Origin: Meconema thalassinum
Taxonomy: Eukaryota > Arthropoda > Insecta > Orthoptera > Tettigoniidae
Assembly (NCBI GenBank): GCA_946902985.2
Contig: OX336388.2
Location: forward strand, 1,506,870,545 to 1,506,934,544
Length of the DNA stretch: 64,000 bases
Reading direction: 5' to 3'
Below, one piece after another: positions 1-11,674 of the stretch; position 1 is the stretch's first letter, and each line of letters opens with the position of its first letter. The notes beneath the pieces are model-generated. The model was not told where the DNA came from and did not search any database. It saw nothing but the letters and a program-made list of their open reading frames with translations. Made by a program: the position numbers and the translations under genes.

Positions 1-498
1 ATTAGCTTGAAATGGTATTGTGTGGAATACCAGCTATCAGTATTAAATTTTGCCACCCCTTCACAGTTCTCGTTAATGGAAGTCATCGATCATCAATGAG
101 CGTGGTTAACATATTCAACACGAGTTCAGTTGCAATTGGTGCCCTTCATCACGGAGTTAATTATACACTATTGATCGTGGTCTCACTTAATGTGACATAT
201 TTATACTCTTACCCTCGATGGCTTGAAATACATGGATAACCGTAGGAATTGTAATTAAACAAAATGTCTATAATGGATGTGTACACTTGCTAATGAATAT
301 CTATTAAATTTGTCACATAATTTAATGTTACTCCATTATTTAATTCCCTAAAGGTGTTCAGAATTGTAGGTGAGTTGTTGATTCATTTAGGGACTTGACA
401 CTGGGGTCAAGTATCCCTTGTAATTGGATGTGTGTACATCTGGCTTATAACCTATGTCCTTGTGATGGCTGTACCAGTGTCTGTATATTATATTTAGC
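1..498. other. No gene recognised
   Basis: AT-rich unique-looking sequence with only short chance reading frames. No repeat family seen elsewhere in the window, no tRNA-like boxes and no protein motif was recognised. Confidence 0.5.
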
Positions 499-3048
499 CT
501 AGTAGCACTAGTACTCGGCTTCGCCCGGTGGGATGATAATGTATCAAAGTCTCCTTAGAAATATAATGGACTTAAAATCTAGGTCATTTGCCCCCCAAAG
601 ACAATGAGGGCGTAATATCTAGGTCATTTGCTCTTTTGATAAGGATGATAATGAAAACTACTGTTGAATTGACACGTCAAACTTACAAACTACCGTAATA
701 GAAATACATATTTCAAAATTCACAGGCGAGGAAGACTTATTGTGTGTGGTGATTAATGGTGTAATGGCCGTATCATCTAGGTCATTTGCCCTTATGATGA
801 GAATGACAAGGGATGACCTGTATTGAATTGACACTTCAACTTATAATGTACACAATGTACTGTAATAAAAATAAATATTTAAAAAATCACTGGCCGGGTT
901 CAAAAGGTTAAGTAACTTACATAAAGATTGGTTGAGATGGGTGAAACTATGTAGATTTTTGCCAAAGAGCCTAAATGCAGTAAATGGAATGGTCTATCCG
1001 AAATTTCATTTGGACAGTGTTACCAGTCGGGTTCCAAAGGGTGTGTATGTAAAATTTGGTTCAGATCGAAGAAACAGGGTAGATTTTTGCCAAAGGGCCT
1101 AAATGCAGGGAATGGAGTGTTCTGTCCAAAGTTTTAAGTGGACAGTGTTACTCGTCGGGTTCCAAAAGGTAAGTATACAAATTTAGGTTCAGATCGGTGA
1201 AACGATGTAGATATGTGCAAAAGGGCCTAAATGTAGGGAATGGAGTGGTCTGTCCGAAATTTCAAGTGGACAGTGTTACTCATCGGGTTCCAAAGGGTAA
1301 GTATATACGTTTTGTTTTCGATCGGTGAACGATGTAGATTTGTGCCAAAGGGCCTAAATGCGGAGAAGGGAGTGGTCTGTCCGAAATTTCGAGTGGACAG
1401 TGTTACTCGTCGAGTTCCAAAGGGTAATTATTTGAGATCGGTGAAACGATGTAGTTTTGTGACAAAGAGCCAAAAAGCAGGGAATAGTGTGATCTGTCCG
1501 AAATTTAAAGTGAACAGTGTTACTTGTCGGGTTCCAAAAGGTAAGTATGTAAAATTTGGGTCAGATCGGTGAAACGGTGTAGATTTGTGCCAAACGGCCT
1601 AAATGCAGGGGTTGAAGTGGCCTGTCCACAATTTCAAGCAGACAGTGTTAGTCGCAGTGTTCCAAAGGGTAAATATACAAATTTTGGCTGAGATTGGCGA
1701 AACGGTGTAGATTTGAGCCTAAGGGCCTAAATGTAGGGAATGGAGTGGTCTGTCCGCAATTTCAAGCAGACAGTATTACTCGCAGGGTACCAAAGGGTAA
1801 GTATCCGAATTTTGGTTCAGATCAGTGAAACGGTGTAGATTTGGGCCAAAGGGCCTAAATGTAGGGAATGGAGTGTTATGTCTGAAATTTCATGTACACA
1901 GTGTTACTTGCAGGGTTCCAAAGAGTAAGCATACAAATTTTGGTTCTGATCGGTGAAACGGTGTAGATTTGTGCAAAAGGGCCTAAATGCAGGGAATGGG
2001 GTGGTCTGTCAGAAATTTTAAGTTGACAGTGTTACTCGCAGCGTTCCAAAGGGTAAGTATACAAATTTTGGTACGGATCAGTGAAACGGTGTAGATTTGT
2101 GCAAAAGGGCCTAAATGCAGGTCATGGGGTGGTCTGTCCGAAATTTCAAGTGGTCAGGGTTACCCGCAGGATCCGAAAGGTTAAGTATACAAATTTTGGT
2201 TCAGATCGGTGAAACGGTGTAGATTTGTGCCAAAGGGCCTAAATGCAGGGAATGGGGTGGTCTGTCCGAAATTTTAAGTTGGCAGTGTTACTCGCAGCGT
2301 TCCAAAGGGTAAGTATACAAATTTTGGTTCAGATCGGTGAAACGGTGTAGATTTGTGCCAAAGGGCCTAAATGCAGGGGATGGAGCAACCTCTCCGCAAT
2401 TTAAAGCAGACAGTGTTAGTTGCAGTGTTCCTAAGGGTGAATATACAAATTTTGTTTGAGATCGGTGAAACGGTGTAGATTTGGGACAAAAGGCCTAAAT
2501 GCAGGGAATGGAGTGGTCTGACCGCAATTTCAAGCAGACAGTGTTACTCGCAGGGATCCAAAGTGTAAGTACACAAATTTTGGTTGAGATCGGTGATACG
2601 GTGTAGATTTGTGCCAAAGGGCCTAAATGCAGGGAATGGAGTGGTCTGTCCGCAATTTCAAGTAGATAGTGTTACTCGCAGCGTACCAAAGGGTAGGAAT
2701 GCGAATTTTGGTTCTGATCGGTGAAACGGTGTAGATTTGGACCAATGGGCCAAAATGCAGGGATTGGGGTGGTCTGTCCGAATTTTTAAGTGGACAGTGT
2801 TACTCGCAGGGTTCCAAAGGGTTGGTATACAAATTTCGGTTCAGATCGGTGAAATGGTGTAGATTTGTGCAAAAGGGCCTAAATGCAGGGAATGGGGTGG
2901 TCTGTCCGAAATTTAAAGTTGACAGGGTTACCCGCAGGGTTCCAAAGTGTAAGTATACAAATTTTGGTTCAGTTCGGTGAAACGGTGTAGATTTATATAC
3001 ATAAGAGACAAACAGACAGACAAACATTGTGCTTTATATATAGAGAGA
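499..3048 (-). mobile_element. Non-autonomous Helitron with internal minisatellite (H1)
   Basis: Read on the minus strand, the element starts at 3048 with TCTCTCTATATATAAAGC directly after an A, followed by a TTTGTCTGTCTG tract. This is the same 5' terminal pattern as the Helitron copies at 30.1 and 48.6 kb. It ends near 499-511, where a GGGCGAAGCC hairpin precedes CTAG; the CTAG at 508-511 is followed by T, as expected for A-T target insertion, and a second CTAG lies at 499-502. The hairpin and CTAG end resemble known insect Helitron 3' ends (family knowledge). Most of the interior is a tandem array. No Rep/helicase reading frame is visible, so it must have depended on an autonomous partner. 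The exact 3' terminal base is uncertain by about 10 bp. Confidence 0.72.
940..2995 (-). repeat. Minisatellite, ~128 bp unit, about 17 copies
   Basis: A phrase resembling GGTGAAACGGTGTAGATTTG recurs at about 943, 1070, 1200, 1327, 1444, 1571, 1699, 1827, 1956, 2085, 2212, 2340, 2467, 2594, 2724, 2851 and 2979, giving a period near 127-129 bp. Units on the right are more alike; those on the left are more diverged and include short deletions (1327-1444 is only 117 bp). The array lies inside the Helitron, next to its 5' end. Tandem arrays inside non-autonomous Helitrons are known in insects. The small open frames in the array are not genes. Confidence 0.9.
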
Positions 3049-3054
3049 TTTTCA

Positions 3055-3900
3055 TCGTATGAAGAAATAGGCTTTTGAGATCGCATTTCTTCCGAGTTCT
3101 TGTGGGTTTGTGTGTGTCCCTAATAATATATATCCAGCTAGAGCCATATCGATTATACTCGGTAAGGAAATATAACTATGTCGTCCGACACCGACCGTTC
3201 CCTTCAAATTTAAATACATTTCACCAATCCAACATGGCGGCCACGCTAAATATTTCACTGCCATTCTATATTTCCAAAATTATTACTAATATCACTGAAG
3301 TTTGGTATGATGGTAAGTTTATCTATGTAGTGCTTCAAAATCTGTTAAGTTCAAAACCAACTTGGCGGCCAAGGGAAGTTAAAATATATAACATAATTTT
3401 TCTCGCGATTTAATCATCCTAGCGTAGTGAAACTTGGTACGATAAGTGTTTATAAACGAGTTAACCTATTGCCATCTAATTTAATTTAATTCTCATACAT
3501 GCAAGATGGTGGCTGTACGAATTTTTTAAACTAGGTTTAATTTTTCGTGTCCTAACAATGCGATAAAATGAACGTTTGAATCATAAACCTACGCAATAAT
3601 TTTTCTTTTAATGCTACACAACTGTATGGCCCACATAAAACCATTCAACATGGCAATCATCCAAAATATTTAGACGGTTCTCAATGTATGGGAATCTGTT
3701 ACAGCAATCCAACTGAAATTTTGTATGTTATAGAGGCTATTGTCATAGCCTGATGAATACAAATCTAACATGGCGGCGACGCGAAATTCAAATATTTGTA
3801 TTGATTTTTCTCGTGACTTAATTTTCCGATCGCAGTGATACTTAGCACGGTAAATCGCTAAGAAGGTTGCATGCTCTAAGAAAGAAAATATATGAGAAGA
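3055..3900 (+). repeat. Family X repeat, diverged partial copy
   Basis: Begins with an imperfect AATAGGCTT..GAGATC..GTGTGTGTCCCTAATAA phrase shared with the family X copies at 51.5 kb and, reversed, 14.9 kb. It then carries the recurring pattern of an ATGGCGG phrase, a GCGAAAT-ATTTCAC phrase and a TCGCGATTTAA phrase. It abuts the 5' end of the Helitron at 3048, so the Helitron probably landed in or beside this older repeat. No reading frame looks coding. Confidence 0.6.
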
Positions 3901-4234
3901 GAATAATGTAAGACGACATGGTTTTCTTTTTGTCCGTCACAAATATTGTTCTAATGTCAGGGTTTGTGGTGATCCAAACACATAATCTAACAATACCAGC
4001 CTATTAAAAACGTAAGTTACTATCACAATTAATTACTTTAAAAGATAATAAAGTGTTTTGTTAAACTTGTAGATTTTCTTATCATGCTTTTGTCGGTACT
4101 CTATGTAGTATCTTTGGGCTACCTTGATCACCAGGTTGCGTGATGTTTGGTGCTGATGTGATAAATGTAGGAATATATTATGCAGTTGGAAGCCATTTTC
4201 AATGTGCCTTAGCAATCAGAATTTAATATTTTTC
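3901..4234. other. No gene recognised
   Basis: AT-rich sequence between the family X copy and a palindromic-family fragment. Nothing conserved was recognised. Confidence 0.4.
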
Positions 4235-4410
4235 AGTCAGTTGATACGATTGTACCCAATTGTAATGGGTAATTCCTAATTCTGAAAAACAATCACATAA
4301 GATTAATAAATAGCCTACACTTGGATGATCACTTTCGATCGTCAAGCAATCATCATCAGATCCATTGCACTTAGGCTATTAAATCTATGTCTAAAAGTAT
4401 GCATGTGGGG
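4235..4410 (-). repeat. Single arm of the TTTTCAGTCGG palindromic family
   Basis: Starts TTTTTCAGTCAGTTGATACG and matches, with substitutions, one arm of the palindromic element at 19,850-20,752. It contains on the minus strand (4323-4363) the same hammerhead-like core: CTGATGA, a 15-nt hairpin with loop CTTGA, GAAA, then C and ATCC pairing with the upstream GGAT. Here stem III is spoiled (AG..AT), so this copy is probably inactive. Confidence 0.6.
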
Positions 4411-4913
4411 TATGTATTGTATATATCTAAAATGATTATTTTCAAGGACTGGGAGTAGGTGATTCGTGACTTCCAATAAAGTAAAATTCTGGCCTTTGCC
4501 TGGAGGGAGTGTGAAACAAGCTAGGAAAAGCCACGACCAGGATTGTTGCTGCCAGCACCTAGATTTGAACCTATATATCTGTGGATTTCGAGTTCCCTAT
4601 TGCAGCCATGACACTGCACTCGGATACTGTGCTGCGTACGAGATTTCTAGATAATTTTGTAATGTAGGAGAAGGCAAAGTTTCAATAAATAATAATAGTA
4701 ATAATAACAATAATGATTATAATATCAACAATGAAAAATGAAAGGTATCTCTTAGCATATCTTCACAATGTCCGATGATTGACTTACGTAGGAAACTCGG
4801 AATTTAGTGAAACCGAAACGAAATAATAGGGCTGGTTCCGAGAATGTAATAAAGATCATAGAGAAATCGGTATTCTGGAGGGGTAAATTATGAATATGGA
4901 TGAATATACTGGA
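4411..4913. other. Intergenic; possible decayed SINE near 4,500-4,650
   Basis: The stretch 4510-4650 has a reversed tRNA-like look (a 'TTTGAACC' box), but no second copy is present in the window, so it is not called as an element. A short AAT/AAC-rich simple tract lies at 4685-4735. Confidence 0.3.
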
Positions 4914-5222
4914 GATGAAAATGAAAATCCACAGCCTGGAATGAATGAAGCCCCCATCTAGTGGCGAGGATATGAACTGTGCCGGCTGCCGAGGCCTGAC
5001 GCACTCCTCTGGGGCAATGATTAAATGAATGACAGATGAAATGAAATGATAGTGGAGAGTGTTGCTGGAATGAAATTTTGACAGGGAAAACCAGAGTATC
5101 CGGAGAAAAACCTGTCTGCCTCTGTTTTGTCCAGCACAGATCTCACATAGAGTGACCGGGATTTGAACCACGGACCCAGCGGTGAGAGACCGGCGTTCTG
5201 CCGCCTAAGCCACGGAGGCATG
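4914..5222 (-). mobile_element. tRNA-derived SINE, family 2
   Basis: On the minus strand it begins GCCTCCGTGGCTTAGGCGGC (A box), then GGTTCAAATCCCGG (B box), followed by a ~230 bp body and a GTGGATTTTCATTTTCAT tail. It matches the copies at 7,034-7,361 and 35,648-35,999. Relative to those, about 45 bp are missing just before the tail. RNA polymerase III promoter boxes are intact by eye. Confidence 0.85.
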
Positions 5223-6205
5223 ATGAATGTAGATACATTAAAAAAACTATCCAGGTTTTTAGCTAGAAAGAATACACAGAGTGATGGGCTCAAGAGATAT
5301 TGGCAGGACATCGAAGCTGGCAGACGAGCAAGAACTAAGCACTGAAAATGAAATAGATTGTTAACTCGTAGCTCATAGAGGCTCAATTCTAATCTATTAA
5401 CAACAATAACAATAATAATATTATTAATAATAATAATAGTATGGCCTTAGCAACCCTGTGTAGATCTATTGAGTTATTCCAATAGACTATATCTAGGTGA
5501 TCTATTCTTCAATTAAAATACTGAGCATGCACTGCCACCTAACAGCGAAACTAAACCTACAATGAACGATCTGTGGCTGAGACTTATACGTTGAGTCGTG
5601 TGATCACTAAATGAGATACGTGAGTTCTTTTACAAACCCTTGAAAATCTGACTTCCTCGACAAGATATCGAGAACGGGATCTTATGATGAGGAGGAGGTC
5701 AGTCTACTGTTGATTATCGAGGGAGCTAGTTTTACGAAGCCACACTAACTCACGAGAGGTAACCTAGAACTGTCGCTCAGTGTGAGACGATGACCAGCTT
5801 AACGTGAGTCCGTCAACCGGGCCCTGTAGTCCTCAGGCCACTGGAGAAATACAAGAAGTTCTCTAAGACGACGAAGGAGAATAGACGGAAACGCAGCAAT
5901 GCATAGGATTATCATCGAGACTTTCAGAAGGGGATAGTAATCGAAACGGTGTGTGTCTTGTCTGACTATGCCTTTGCATTTCAAGTAATGGAGGTGGAGA
6001 TCATCTATTCCAACCAGTTGGGATACGCTTTTGTGAGCACACTGCTGTCGCAGCACGTTCCTAGAGAAATCGGGATTTTAAGTTTGTTGTCGTTCTTATA
6101 CATATATCTAAAACCCTGTGCAATTTTTTGTAAGCACTACCAATTATTCATAAGTTATAATCCCCCCATCCACAGTCAAGGCCTTCGGTAAATACACTCT
6201 CTGTA
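5223..6205. other. No gene recognised
   Basis: A short AAT microsatellite lies at 5402-5440; otherwise the sequence is unique-looking with no homology I can recognise. Open frames here are under 90 residues and lack conserved motifs. Confidence 0.45.
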
Positions 6206-6400
6206 ATTATGTAAGGAAGGAAGTTTGTAGTTCTACGTGACCGTTAATCTCACGATTATGAGTCATGGGACCTCCTTTTTACGTGAAATATAAACCACAG
6301 GACATGGCCCTTCACTTTGAAAATCTCATATGCATTGACCGGGAGTTGAACCCGGTCCGAACCCGGTCCGCCGTAGTGTGCCACTACGCTCCCTGTAACT
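6206..6400 (-). mobile_element. tRNA-derived SINE, family 5
   Basis: Reversed copy. The right end carries the tRNA-like head with a degenerate 'GGGTTCAACTCCCGG' B box (partly duplicated, with CCGGTCCGAACCCGG present twice). The left end carries the conserved tail that reads CGTAGAACTACAAACTTCC on the minus strand. It matches better-preserved copies at 36,452-36,647 and 51,103-51,290. Confidence 0.75.
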
Positions 6401-6909
6401 CTGTAAGAAATGCTTCCCAAATGAACTAGGCCTACTTTCTCTCCGTGCTAGTTGTCTCTTGCGTTGGACAGCGAACTAAGACGTGTCGTCCCTCCATTGC
6501 TCATTGTCAATTCTGATCACACGGACGCCGTCTCTTATTCTTGTTCTTTGTAGGCTGTGTGGCGTCTGAATTCGCAGTCATTCGTTAGCTTCGACATTCT
6601 CATTACGAACCAAACTTACTTCGTACCTTTTCATTTTCACTGCTACAAACCATGCAATTTTTTTCTTTGCCGTAGTTATTGCTTCTCATGACAGTACAGT
6701 TCTAATATTTTGTTTATATATAACTTATTTTCATGCGTGTGCTCATGTTCCGAAGCGTAGTGCCATATAAGGAAAGATTATAATTTCTTCTACACAACGA
6801 CAACTATTGGGAATACATTAATGTAATGAGTGATTGGATGAACGAATTGATACAGTAATTATACGAAATTATATAATTTTAGACTGTAGGCCTATAAAAC
6901 ATCCATATA
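6401..6909. other. No gene recognised
   Basis: AT-rich sequence between a SINE and a MITE; no conserved features seen. Confidence 0.4.
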
Positions 6910-7033
6910 CCAGGTGAATCAGCTGCCCCTAATAATATTGTTTTATGCAGCCCAATTAACGCGTGTTGTCAGGAAGGTCAATATTTCTCTGCTTGCATCC
7001 TGTATGGTATTGTAAGCATATCCTGCAAACAAT

Positions 7034-7361
7034 GAAAAATGAAAATCCACAGCCTGCTTCCAGTGGACCGACTGGGTCAAGGATGGAATGAATGAAGCCC
7101 CTATCTAGCGGTGAAGATATGAACTGTGCCGGCTGCCGAAACCTGTCACACTCCTCTGAGGCAATGATTAAATGAATGACAGATGGAATGAAATGATAGT
7201 GGAGAGTGTTGCTGGGATGAAATTTCTGGACAGGGAAACCCGGAGAAAAACCTGTCTGCCTCCGTTTTGGCCAGCACAGATCTCGAATGGAGTGACCGGG
7301 ATTTGAACCATGGACCTAGCGATGAGAGGCCGGCGTGCTGCCGCCTAAGCCATGGAGGCTC
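7034..7361 (-). mobile_element. tRNA-derived SINE, family 2, in the MITE
   Basis: Full-length reversed copy with A box TGGCTTAGGCGG and B box GGTTCAAATCCCGG on the minus strand. It is bounded by a perfect 12-bp target duplication CCTGCAAACAAT (7022-7033 and 7362-7373), which proves insertion into the family Z MITE. Confidence 0.92.
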
Positions 7362-7558
7362 CCTGCAAACAATACTGAACACTATTATTTTCCCTCCGTT
7401 TTTTGTTTGCAGTCAAATCGAGAGAAAAATGATAGTGTTCAATATTGCTTTCAGGATATGCTTGCAGTGCATTAGTACCATACGGGGTGCAAGCATAGAA
7501 ATAGGCTGTCGACCGTTCTGATGACAACGCTAGTTATGCTGCATAAAACTATTATTAG

Positions 7559-8055
7559 TCGCCTCCGTAGCGTAGCGGTCAGCATGGTTAGCTGTCGCCC
7601 CGGAGGTCCTGGGTTCGATTCCCGGCTCTACCTCGAAATTTGAAAAGTGGTATGAGGACTGGAACGGGGTCTACTCAGCCTCGGGTGTTCCAAATGAGTA
7701 GAGGGGGTTCGATTCCCCCTCAGCCCTCCTCGAAGTGGTTTTCCGTTGTTTCCCACTTCGTCTTCGGGCAAATGCCGGGATGGTACCTTCTTCAAGGCCA
7801 CGGCCGCCTCCTTCCCTCTTCCTTGCCTAGCCATCCTAACCATCCCTTACCTTCCCTCATGAGGCCCCTGTTCACTTTGCAGGTGAGGCCGCCTGGGCGA
7901 GGTGCCAATCACACCTCACCAGTTGTATCCACCCGATTAGATGTTCCCAGCTCTAGGACACTGCCCGTAGAGGCGGTAGTGGTGAGTTCTCTCGCTGAGT
8001 CCGTGGGTTCCACCAACCTGGAGGGTAAACGACTAACAAAGAAGAAGAAGAGAAA
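7559..8055 (+). mobile_element. tRNA-derived SINE, family 3, in the MITE
   Basis: The tRNA-like head begins GCCTCCGTAGCGTAGCGGTC, with B box GGGTTCGATTCCCGG; a ~400 bp body and an AAGAAGAAGAG tail follow. A perfect 16-bp target duplication ATAAAACTATTATTAG lies at 7543-7558 and 8056-8071. A long open frame runs through this SINE (7640-8059) but is repeat-derived, not a gene. A second copy is at 10,050-10,529. Confidence 0.93.
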
Positions 8056-8339
8056 ATAAAACTATTATTAGGGGCAGCTGATTCACCCGGTAGAGTGTGA
8101 TTTTACTTCATTTCACTTCAATTATGATAACTTACATTAGTTATTGTATTACTGTACTTCTTGTTGCTAATAGGACACAGTGCCCAACTCCAATGTGATC
8201 AAAGAGGTTCTGTTTGAGAGCGTTGCTGAAGCGTGTATGCAACGTAGCACAACCCCGATGAGGTACATAAGCACGGACACGTAGGCAAGGGATTAGTGTG
8301 GCAGTCGTCACTTGCCAAGGTGCGTGCGTTAAGTGTGGC

Positions 8340-8461
8340 AACGGGAATTATGGCAACGGTATTACCAAATGCGTCCAAACTGTTTTTCTTTTCTTGAATG
8401 CCGAAGGACAAACAACGGTGAACATCCATCGCAGAATGACAAATGTGTATGGTGCAGCTTA
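8340..8461 (+). pseudogene. Mariner transposase, N-terminal remnant
   Basis: One frame reads FLNAEGQTTVNIHRRMTNVYG, close to the first helix-turn-helix region of mariner transposases (pattern '..EG....EIHRRL..VYG'). It stops being mariner-like exactly at 8462, where the foldback element begins. A C-terminal mariner portion resumes at 11,675 beyond that element, so these are probably two ends of one element with the central part (DNA-binding linker and first catalytic Asp) lost. The fragment is short, so confidence is moderate. Confidence 0.5.
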
Positions 8462-11400
8462 CCAGGTGAGTCAGCCGCCCCTTATAATTTTAGTTTCCGG
8501 TCACACTTCCAACGTCTGATGCCTATATGGTCGGCAGATCCCCGTCATCAATCAAGCCACAATGACCCTAAACGACTTAACAAGATTTATGACGACATGG
8601 AAGCAAGACCTTTACAAAAACATGTGTGCGACAAGTGATAATTCAAAGCATCTATCTGTCATACGGGCATGTACAAAGAACATGCCAATGATAGGGTTTC
8701 ATTTGGAAACGAAATTGACGTTAGGTACGGTGGCTTACTGATAAAAATCGTGAATGAATCTTCGAAGCGGAAAGCTCTATCACATCTCATACGCTTTCAG
8801 GCAAGCTGAAGGGACAAGTGGACGTGGCGCAATGGTCTACAGTAAGTCCGTGGAAGATAACCGTCCTGTTTTTGAGAGCTGGGATCAAATCTCACCACCG
8901 CCAAATATTTTTATGCACATTTTAAGCTTTGGGAATAATATACAAGGGCATTCGTGCCACATTTGACTAATATCATGCGGTGTTTATTTAGGGTTTAATG
9001 TGTACTGACTTGACACAGTGTGCAGCCTAGAAGCAGTGGTTATTTAATCGCCATGTTCATGTATTTGATCCCCCAGGGGCTCACATCTGATGGGACGTGG
9101 GTTGGCGACCACGGGACCACAGCTGAGTCTGGCTTTGCTTCGACTTGCTTGTGCCGGGCTCCTCTCCGTCTTCTTTCCTGTCGACCTCTCTTGGTCAACT
9201 CTTGTTCTCTTCCGTCCCCTACGGTATTAGGGTATCCGAGGTCTAGGGAGTCTCTCCTTTTCACCCTTAATTAGCTCTTCTCTCATTTTTCCTGATCCAT
9301 CATTCTTCGAGGGTTTTTCTTTCAGGTACATCCTGCCTTCTGCTCAAGGCCTTCAAGGAGGCAGGGTGTGTGTATCCCCACCAGTTCTTGTGCACCTTGG
9401 ATAATGCTAGACCCTTAAGGGATCACAGCTGGTGAGTTCGAGAATTATCGATCCCTAGGTATTCCTGAGCTGGGGAGGGCCCTCTCCTCTTTCCCTTTCC
9501 TCCCTGCCATTCATGGCTCGCCTTCTTTCAAAGTCCCTCAATCTTCATTCTCCGAGGGTTGAGAGCATATTTCCCCCTTTCTTTTATTGCCCTTACCCTT
9601 CTTTTGTTTTCCTTTTCTTTTCCAATTGTGAACGTTTGTAGTTAGATTTACTTACATTTTCATCTTCATTTTCCATGAACACCCAAACCATTAGAGGCCG
9701 ATAACCTAGATGTTAGGTCCCTTAAAACAACAACTATCATCATCATCAGCAGCATCATCATCTTGTATTTGATCCCCATGGCTCAAAATGTGCATAAAAA
9801 TATTTAGCGGTGGTGGGCTTCGAACCCACCTCCCAAAACCAGGTCCGTTACCTTCTACGCACTTGGACCATTGCTCCACCACTACTCGTCCCTTCATTCG
9901 CCTGAAAGCGTATGTGATATTGTTTTCCGCTTCAAAGGTTCATTCACGTTCTTTATCTGTATGCCACCGTACTCAGCGTTACGTATACAACTGAAATCGT
10001 ATAAACGGCATGTGTAAGTCAGTAGTTAATTTTAGTTGTAAGTTTGTAGCAGTGTCCTCCGTTGTGTAGTGGTCAGCGTGATTAGCTGCCAACCCAGAGG
10101 TCCGCGGTTCGATTTCCGGTTCTGACACGAAATTTGAAAAGTGGCATGAGGACTGGTACGGGGTCAACTCAGCCTCGGGTGGTCCAAATGAGTAGAGAGG
10201 GTTCGATTCCCACCTCAGCCATCTTCGAAGTGGTTTTCCGTGGCTTGCCTCTTCGTCTTCGGGCAAATGCCAGGATGGTAATTTCCGTAAGGCCACGGTT
10301 GCCTCCTTCCCACTTCCTTGCTTAACCTTCCCACTCTTCCCATCCCTTCATCATCCCACTGTTCGCTTTGCAGGTGAGGTCGCCTGGGCGTAGTGCCTGG
10401 TCACACCTCCCAGTTGTATCCCCAACTCAGAGTCTCAAGCTCCAGGACACTGCCCTCAGTGGCGGTAGAAGTCGGATCCCTCGCTTAGTCCGTGGGAAAG
10501 GCCAACCCTGGAGGGTAAAACCTTAGTGAAAGTTTGTAGTTAGATTTAATCATAGGAAATGTTCATTTCTCATCAACATCCAAACCATTAGGGGCGATAA
10601 CCTAGATGTTAGGACCCTGGTAACAAAAATTATCATCATTATCTTGTATTTGATCCCCAAAGTTTAAAATGAGCACAAAAATATTCAGCGGTGTTGGGAA
10701 TCGAACCCACCGCTCATAAACAAGACAGGTACCTTCTACGCACTTCGCCCATTGCTCCACATGTACTCGTCCTTTCGCCTTGCCTGAGGGCCTTGAGCAG
10801 ATGGTAGGAGGTAGCTGAAAGAAAAACCCTCGAAGAATGAGGGATCAGGAAAAATGAGAGATGAGCCAATTAAGGCGGAAAAAGAGAGACTCACTAGGAC
10901 TCGGATACCCTAATACCGTCGGGGTCGGAAGAGAACAAGAGTTGACCAAGAGAGGTCGACAGGAAAGGAGACGGAGAGGAGCTCGGCACAAGCAAGTTGA
11001 AGCAATGCCAGACTCAGCTGGGGTTCCGTGGTCGCCAACCCACGTCCCATCAGATGTGACCCCTGGGGGATCAAATACAAGAATTTGGCGATGAAATAAC
11101 CACCGCTTCTAGACTGCACACTGGGTCAAGCCAGTACACATTGAACCATAAATAAACACCGCATGATATTAGTCAAATGTGGCACGAATGCCCTTGTATG
11201 TTATTCCCAAAGCTTAAAATGTGCTTAAAAATATTTAGCGGTGGTGAGATTTGAACCCAGCTACCAAAAACAGGACGATTATCTACTACGCACTTAGACC
11301 ATGGTACCATGGCTACTTGTCCCTTCAGCTTACCTGAAAGCATATGAGATGTGATACAGATTTCCGCTTCGAAGATTCATTCACGTTTTATATCAGTAAG

Positions 11401-11672
11401 CCACCGTACCTAGCGTCAATTTTGTATCCAACTGAAACCGTATCATTGGCATGTTCTTTGTATATGCCCGTATGACAGTTAGATGCTTTGAATTATCACT
11501 TGTCGCACACATGTTTTTATAAAGGTCTTGCTTCCAAGTCGTCATAAATCTTGTAAAGTCGTTTAGGGTCATTGTGGCTTGGCTGTTGACGGTGAACTAT
11601 CGACTATATTGGCTTCAGACGTTGGAAGTGTAGCCGAAAACTAAAATTATAAGGGGCGGCTGACTCACCTGG
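8462..11672. mobile_element. Foldback element with ~860 bp inverted arms (family Z ends)
   Basis: The left arm (8462 to about 9335) and right arm (about 10,812 to 11,672) are imperfect reverse complements over their whole length. The outermost bases CCAGGTGAGTCAGCCGCCCC match the family Z MITE ends, and TA flanks both sides (8460-8461 and 11,673-11,674). Each arm carries a tRNA-like module (8826-8905; reversed at about 11,235-11,320) with a TGGCGCAATGG A box. The 1.5 kb centre holds two more reversed copies of that module (about 9,800-9,895 and 10,690-10,775), two 'GATAACCTAGATGTTAGG' SINE tails and a nested SINE. No transposase is encoded. Confidence 0.88.
10050..10529 (+). mobile_element. 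tRNA-derived SINE, family 3, in the foldback centre
   Basis: Same family as 7,559-8,055 and alignable over its length. The A box is TGTGTAGTGGTC and the B box GCGGTTCGATTTCCGG. It is flanked by the direct repeat AAGTTTGTAG (10,040-10,049 and 10,530-10,539). It sits within an older SINE-like body that ends in the common 'GATAACCTAGATGTTAGG' tail. Confidence 0.88.
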
Positions 11673-11674
11673 TA

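Larger units (their letters stand above)
6910..8090. mobile_element. TA-flanked MITE (family Z) with two nested SINEs
   Basis: Terminal inverted repeats read CCAGGTGAATCAGCTGCCCC at the left and its near-perfect complement at the right, extending inward through a TTTTATGCAGC phrase. Both ends are flanked by TA (6908-6909 and 8091-8092), typical of Tc1/mariner-class insertions. The interior also folds back (GCTTGCATCC ... GGGGTGCAAGC). No transposase is present. Without its two SINEs the element is only about 330 bp. Sister copies are at 34,256-34,983 and, as giant foldback ends, at 8,462-11,672. Confidence 0.85.

Noticed and set aside
1240..1572. 110-residue open frame with internal peptide repeats
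   Set aside because: It spans minisatellite units; stops appear in neighbouring units.
940..2995. Possible CRISPR-like array
   Set aside because: The whole ~128 bp unit repeats with no unique spacers, in a eukaryotic Helitron.
7640..8059. 139-residue open frame
   Set aside because: Lies wholly within a SINE (7,559-8,055) bounded by a perfect target duplication.
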